From an uncultured Pirellulaceae bacterium (GTDB lineage: Bacteria; Planctomycetota; Planctomycetia; Pirellulales; Pirellulaceae), in contig CAKQNH010000217.1 of the NCBI GenBank assembly GCA_934255105.1, positions 1 through 7,410 on the forward strand: DNA of 7,410 nucleotides. The letters run 5' to 3'. The notes beneath the pieces were generated by a model, which had not been told where the DNA came from, did not search any database, and saw only the letters and a list, made by a program, of their open reading frames with translations. The translations under genes were made by a program, and so were the position numbers. Below are positions 5,607-7,410 of this stretch, one piece after another (position 1 is the stretch's first letter; each line of letters begins with the position of its first letter).

Positions 5607-7244
5607 CTAGGGATTGAACGTGCGCAGTAGCTTGCGCCCCCGGTAGAGCGCTACGACCATGGCTGGCGTGAGTGCCGTGGGACCTCGCTGGCTGCGAAAA
5701 TGGAGTGTCTCAATGCCATCGGTCAGCGCATAGCCAGACTCGCGCTCGCCGTCGCTCTCGATGGGTTCAACTTCAGCGACCAAGGATACCTCCCCCAAGA
5801 AGAATGTCAGTGCTATCGGCTGGGTGACATGCAGTTGTTGATCGCGCAGACAATCGATCAAGCGGTCGGCTTCGCTGCGCTGGGCTACGTTGAGCTGCGT
5901 CATCGGAATTTCGAAAATGTCTTCATGCTCTACTTGCCACCCCGCGAATATGGCATACGCATCGTCCACGGGCAGACGCGTCAGATCGAATGTAAAAGCG
6001 TGTGTGGCGGGTCCCGCAATTCCCAGGTTGCTAACCTGCCCAGATGGCAGGTCGTATTCATAGCGAAACAGGAAACACGCCTGCGGTTCTTCATAGCCGG
6101 GCCAGTAGAGCGTGCGCGAATCGACCAACTCGATGCGCTGCGGTGGAATACCGAATTGCTCTGGGCTAGTCAACCAGCTTGCCAATTCGGCTTCGGCCAG
6201 AGCCGGCGGATCGCGCAGGGTCGCATCGATCAGATCGGCACAGCCCAATTCTTCGGCATAGCTGACCGCGCGCAAGCGCGCGGCGGGATCGCTAGCCAGC
6301 GCGAGCAACCGCTCTTGCCCCGCGGCGACCCCCAAGCGAACGAGCGCTGCGGCGGCTTCTGTTTGAATGCGGCGGTGGGATAGCTGCATGGCTTGCAACA
6401 ATACAGCAGACGCTCCCTGCGGGTCACCAATCAAGCTCAGCGCGTCGCACAGCGAGATGGTCAACGATACGCTATCGTTGAGCACGCGTTGAACCTGTGC
6501 TACATCATGGCCGAACTTGGCGGGTTCGCGCTCGAGCATCTGCAAACGCTGACAGACGTTGCCGAGCAAGCTGGCCAGTTCGGCTTGCCGCATCTGCCAA
6601 GGGTGTTCTGCCAGCTTTCCCTTGCGCAGCGAATAGCCGGCCAGATCGATCAAGATCGCCAGCGTGGAGGGATGCAAACTGCGAGTGTCCAGGCGTTCGT
6701 AAAACAATGCCAGCGTCTCGGAATCGGCGCGCCACAGTGGACTGAGCGCCAGCCCAACCTGCTGCCAATCTTCCGGCGGGCTGTGCGATAGCAGGTCGGC
6801 CAGTAGATCGATCGACTCTTCATCGGGTTGAGCCGCGAGCATCTGCAGGGCATGTGCGGCCGCCACGGCATCGACCTCACTGAGGCGTTGATAGAGGTCC
6901 GTCAGCGTGGCCGGATTGACCAGAGGTTGATCGCGCAGGGCCTGCAGATCGGCGCTATCAGCGCCTGCAGCGTGTTCGCCTGCGGCGTGTCCAGTTGCCT
7001 CGGACAGAAGTTGCAGCAAGCGCGCTGCTAGGGCTTGCATGAGCATCCGCAACCGAGGCGGGTGATTTGACAGATCGCCAAACCGCGTCACCAGCGTCGC
7101 GAGCAACCGCTCAACTTCCAGTGGCCCAGCCGCGATCAAACCAGCCTCGACCTTTTCAGCGACTCCAACTTGGTTGGGGGCATCTACCGCTTGGCTCAGC
7201 CAATGACAAGTTGCCTCAATCCACGCATCGTGGCTACTATCCAT
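5607..7244 (-). CDS. HEAT-repeat protein with conserved C-terminal domain of unknown function
   Basis: A 545-residue soluble protein without signal peptide or membrane segment. Residues 1-350 are almost wholly helical; the clearest HEAT-like repeats are at about 260-340 (for example DALSLIGDPQGASAVLLQAM, then QTEAAAALVRLG). Such solenoids bind proteins and act as scaffolds. A short Ala/Gly/His repeat (GHAAGEHAAGA, 85-95) interrupts the helices. From about 365 the composition changes to a mixed alpha/beta domain with aromatic motifs: LYWPGYEEPQACFLFRYEY (379-397), NLGIAGPATHAFTFDLTRLP (406-425) and AIFAGWQVEHEDIFE (431-445). I recall similar C-termini in other planctomycete HEAT proteins but cannot name a function. 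The ATG at 7244 has only a weak GAGA site. The long plus-strand frame at 5700-6383 is a shadow of this gene. It is upstream of hemC on the same strand. Confidence 0.9.
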   Translation of the reverse strand: MDSSHDAWIEATCHWLSQAVDAPNQVGVAEKVEAGLIAAGPLEVERLLATLVTRFGDLSNHPPRLRMLMQALAARLLQLLSEATGHAAGEHAAGADSADLQALRDQPLVNPATLTDLYQRLSEVDAVAAAHALQMLAAQPDEESIDLLADLLSHSPPEDWQQVGLALSPLWRADSETLALFYERLDTRSLHPSTLAILIDLAGYSLRKGKLAEHPWQMRQAELASLLGNVCQRLQMLEREPAKFGHDVAQVQRVLNDSVSLTISLCDALSLIGDPQGASAVLLQAMQLSHRRIQTEAAAALVRLGVAAGQERLLALASDPAARLRAVSYAEELGCADLIDATLRDPPALAEAELASWLTSPEQFGIPPQRIELVDSRTLYWPGYEEPQACFLFRYEYDLPSGQVSNLGIAGPATHAFTFDLTRLPVDDAYAIFAGWQVEHEDIFEIPMTQLNVAQRSEADRLIDCLRDQQLHVTQPIALTFFLGEVSLVAEVEPIESDGERESGYALTDGIETLHFRSQRGPTALTPAMVVALYRGRKLLRTFNP

Positions 7245-7410
7245 ACCGATCTCTACTAAAGACTATTTAAAGCGGATTGGCCGACGCTACGACTGCGGCT
7301 AGCCCCATAACCGGTCTTTTATTGCACATCTGTTGGTAGAAATGACTATTAGGGAGTGACACGGTAGGGTTTAAGAAGCTAATATAAAGCAACTGAATCG
7401 AATAGATGAC
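7245..7410. other. Upstream region of the HEAT-repeat gene, no gene seen
   Basis: This edge segment is richer in A+T than the genes. It contains the palindromes GGCTAGCC and ACCGGT and two copies of GACTATT, but no convincing -35/-10 pair, RNA gene or reading frame. It presumably carries the promoter of the HEAT-repeat gene; planctomycete promoters are often hard to recognise by eye. Confidence 0.4.

Noticed and set aside
5700..6383. 227-codon plus-strand open frame
   Set aside because: It lies entirely antisense to the HEAT-repeat gene, starts without a ribosome binding site and has no recognisable domain; long antisense frames are common in G+C-rich genes.

Overview
The window looks like a chromosomal stretch from a planctomycete, probably of the Pirellulaceae (Rhodopirellula/Blastopirellula type). 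This is inferred from protein style, not from a marker gene. The pointers are a membrane-anchored Hanks-type kinase with a 'LLGRGGMGEVYLAEH' glycine loop, a tiny lysine/alanine-rich histone-H1-like protein, a HEAT-repeat protein of planctomycete character, use of GTG and TTG starts, moderately high G+C and loosely packed genes. No transposase, phage gene, CRISPR array, rRNA or tRNA was seen.

Left block, + strand (131-3068): a predicted lipoprotein of helical-toroid character is followed after 22 bp by a Ser/Thr protein kinase with six predicted membrane segments. The two probably form one transcription unit, with the lipoprotein outside the membrane and the kinase domain inside. At the far left edge a minus-strand ATG with an excellent Shine-Dalgarno may be the start of a divergent gene that runs out of the window.

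Middle block, - strand (about 3134-3670): a 63-residue Lys/Ala-rich DNA-binding-type protein has its own apparent transcription unit. It has a sigma70-like promoter with two 10-bp direct repeats 22 bp apart, a leader of about 200 nt containing an inverted repeat, a strong ribosome binding site with a GTG start, three consecutive stop codons, and a good intrinsic terminator that faces the end of the kinase gene.

Right block, - strand (7244 down to 3728): a 545-residue HEAT-repeat protein, then hemC (porphobilinogen deaminase, tetrapyrrole synthesis), then an M50 (site-2-protease-like) membrane metalloprotease. The gaps are 79 and 84 bp, so co-transcription is possible but not shown. The functional link among these three is not evident from sequence; hemC is the only one with a firmly known reaction. 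The last 166 bp (7245-7410) hold only the upstream region of the HEAT-repeat gene.

I found no clear new multi-gene system. The parts most worth a second look are the compact regulatory architecture around the histone-like gene and the lipoprotein/kinase pair.
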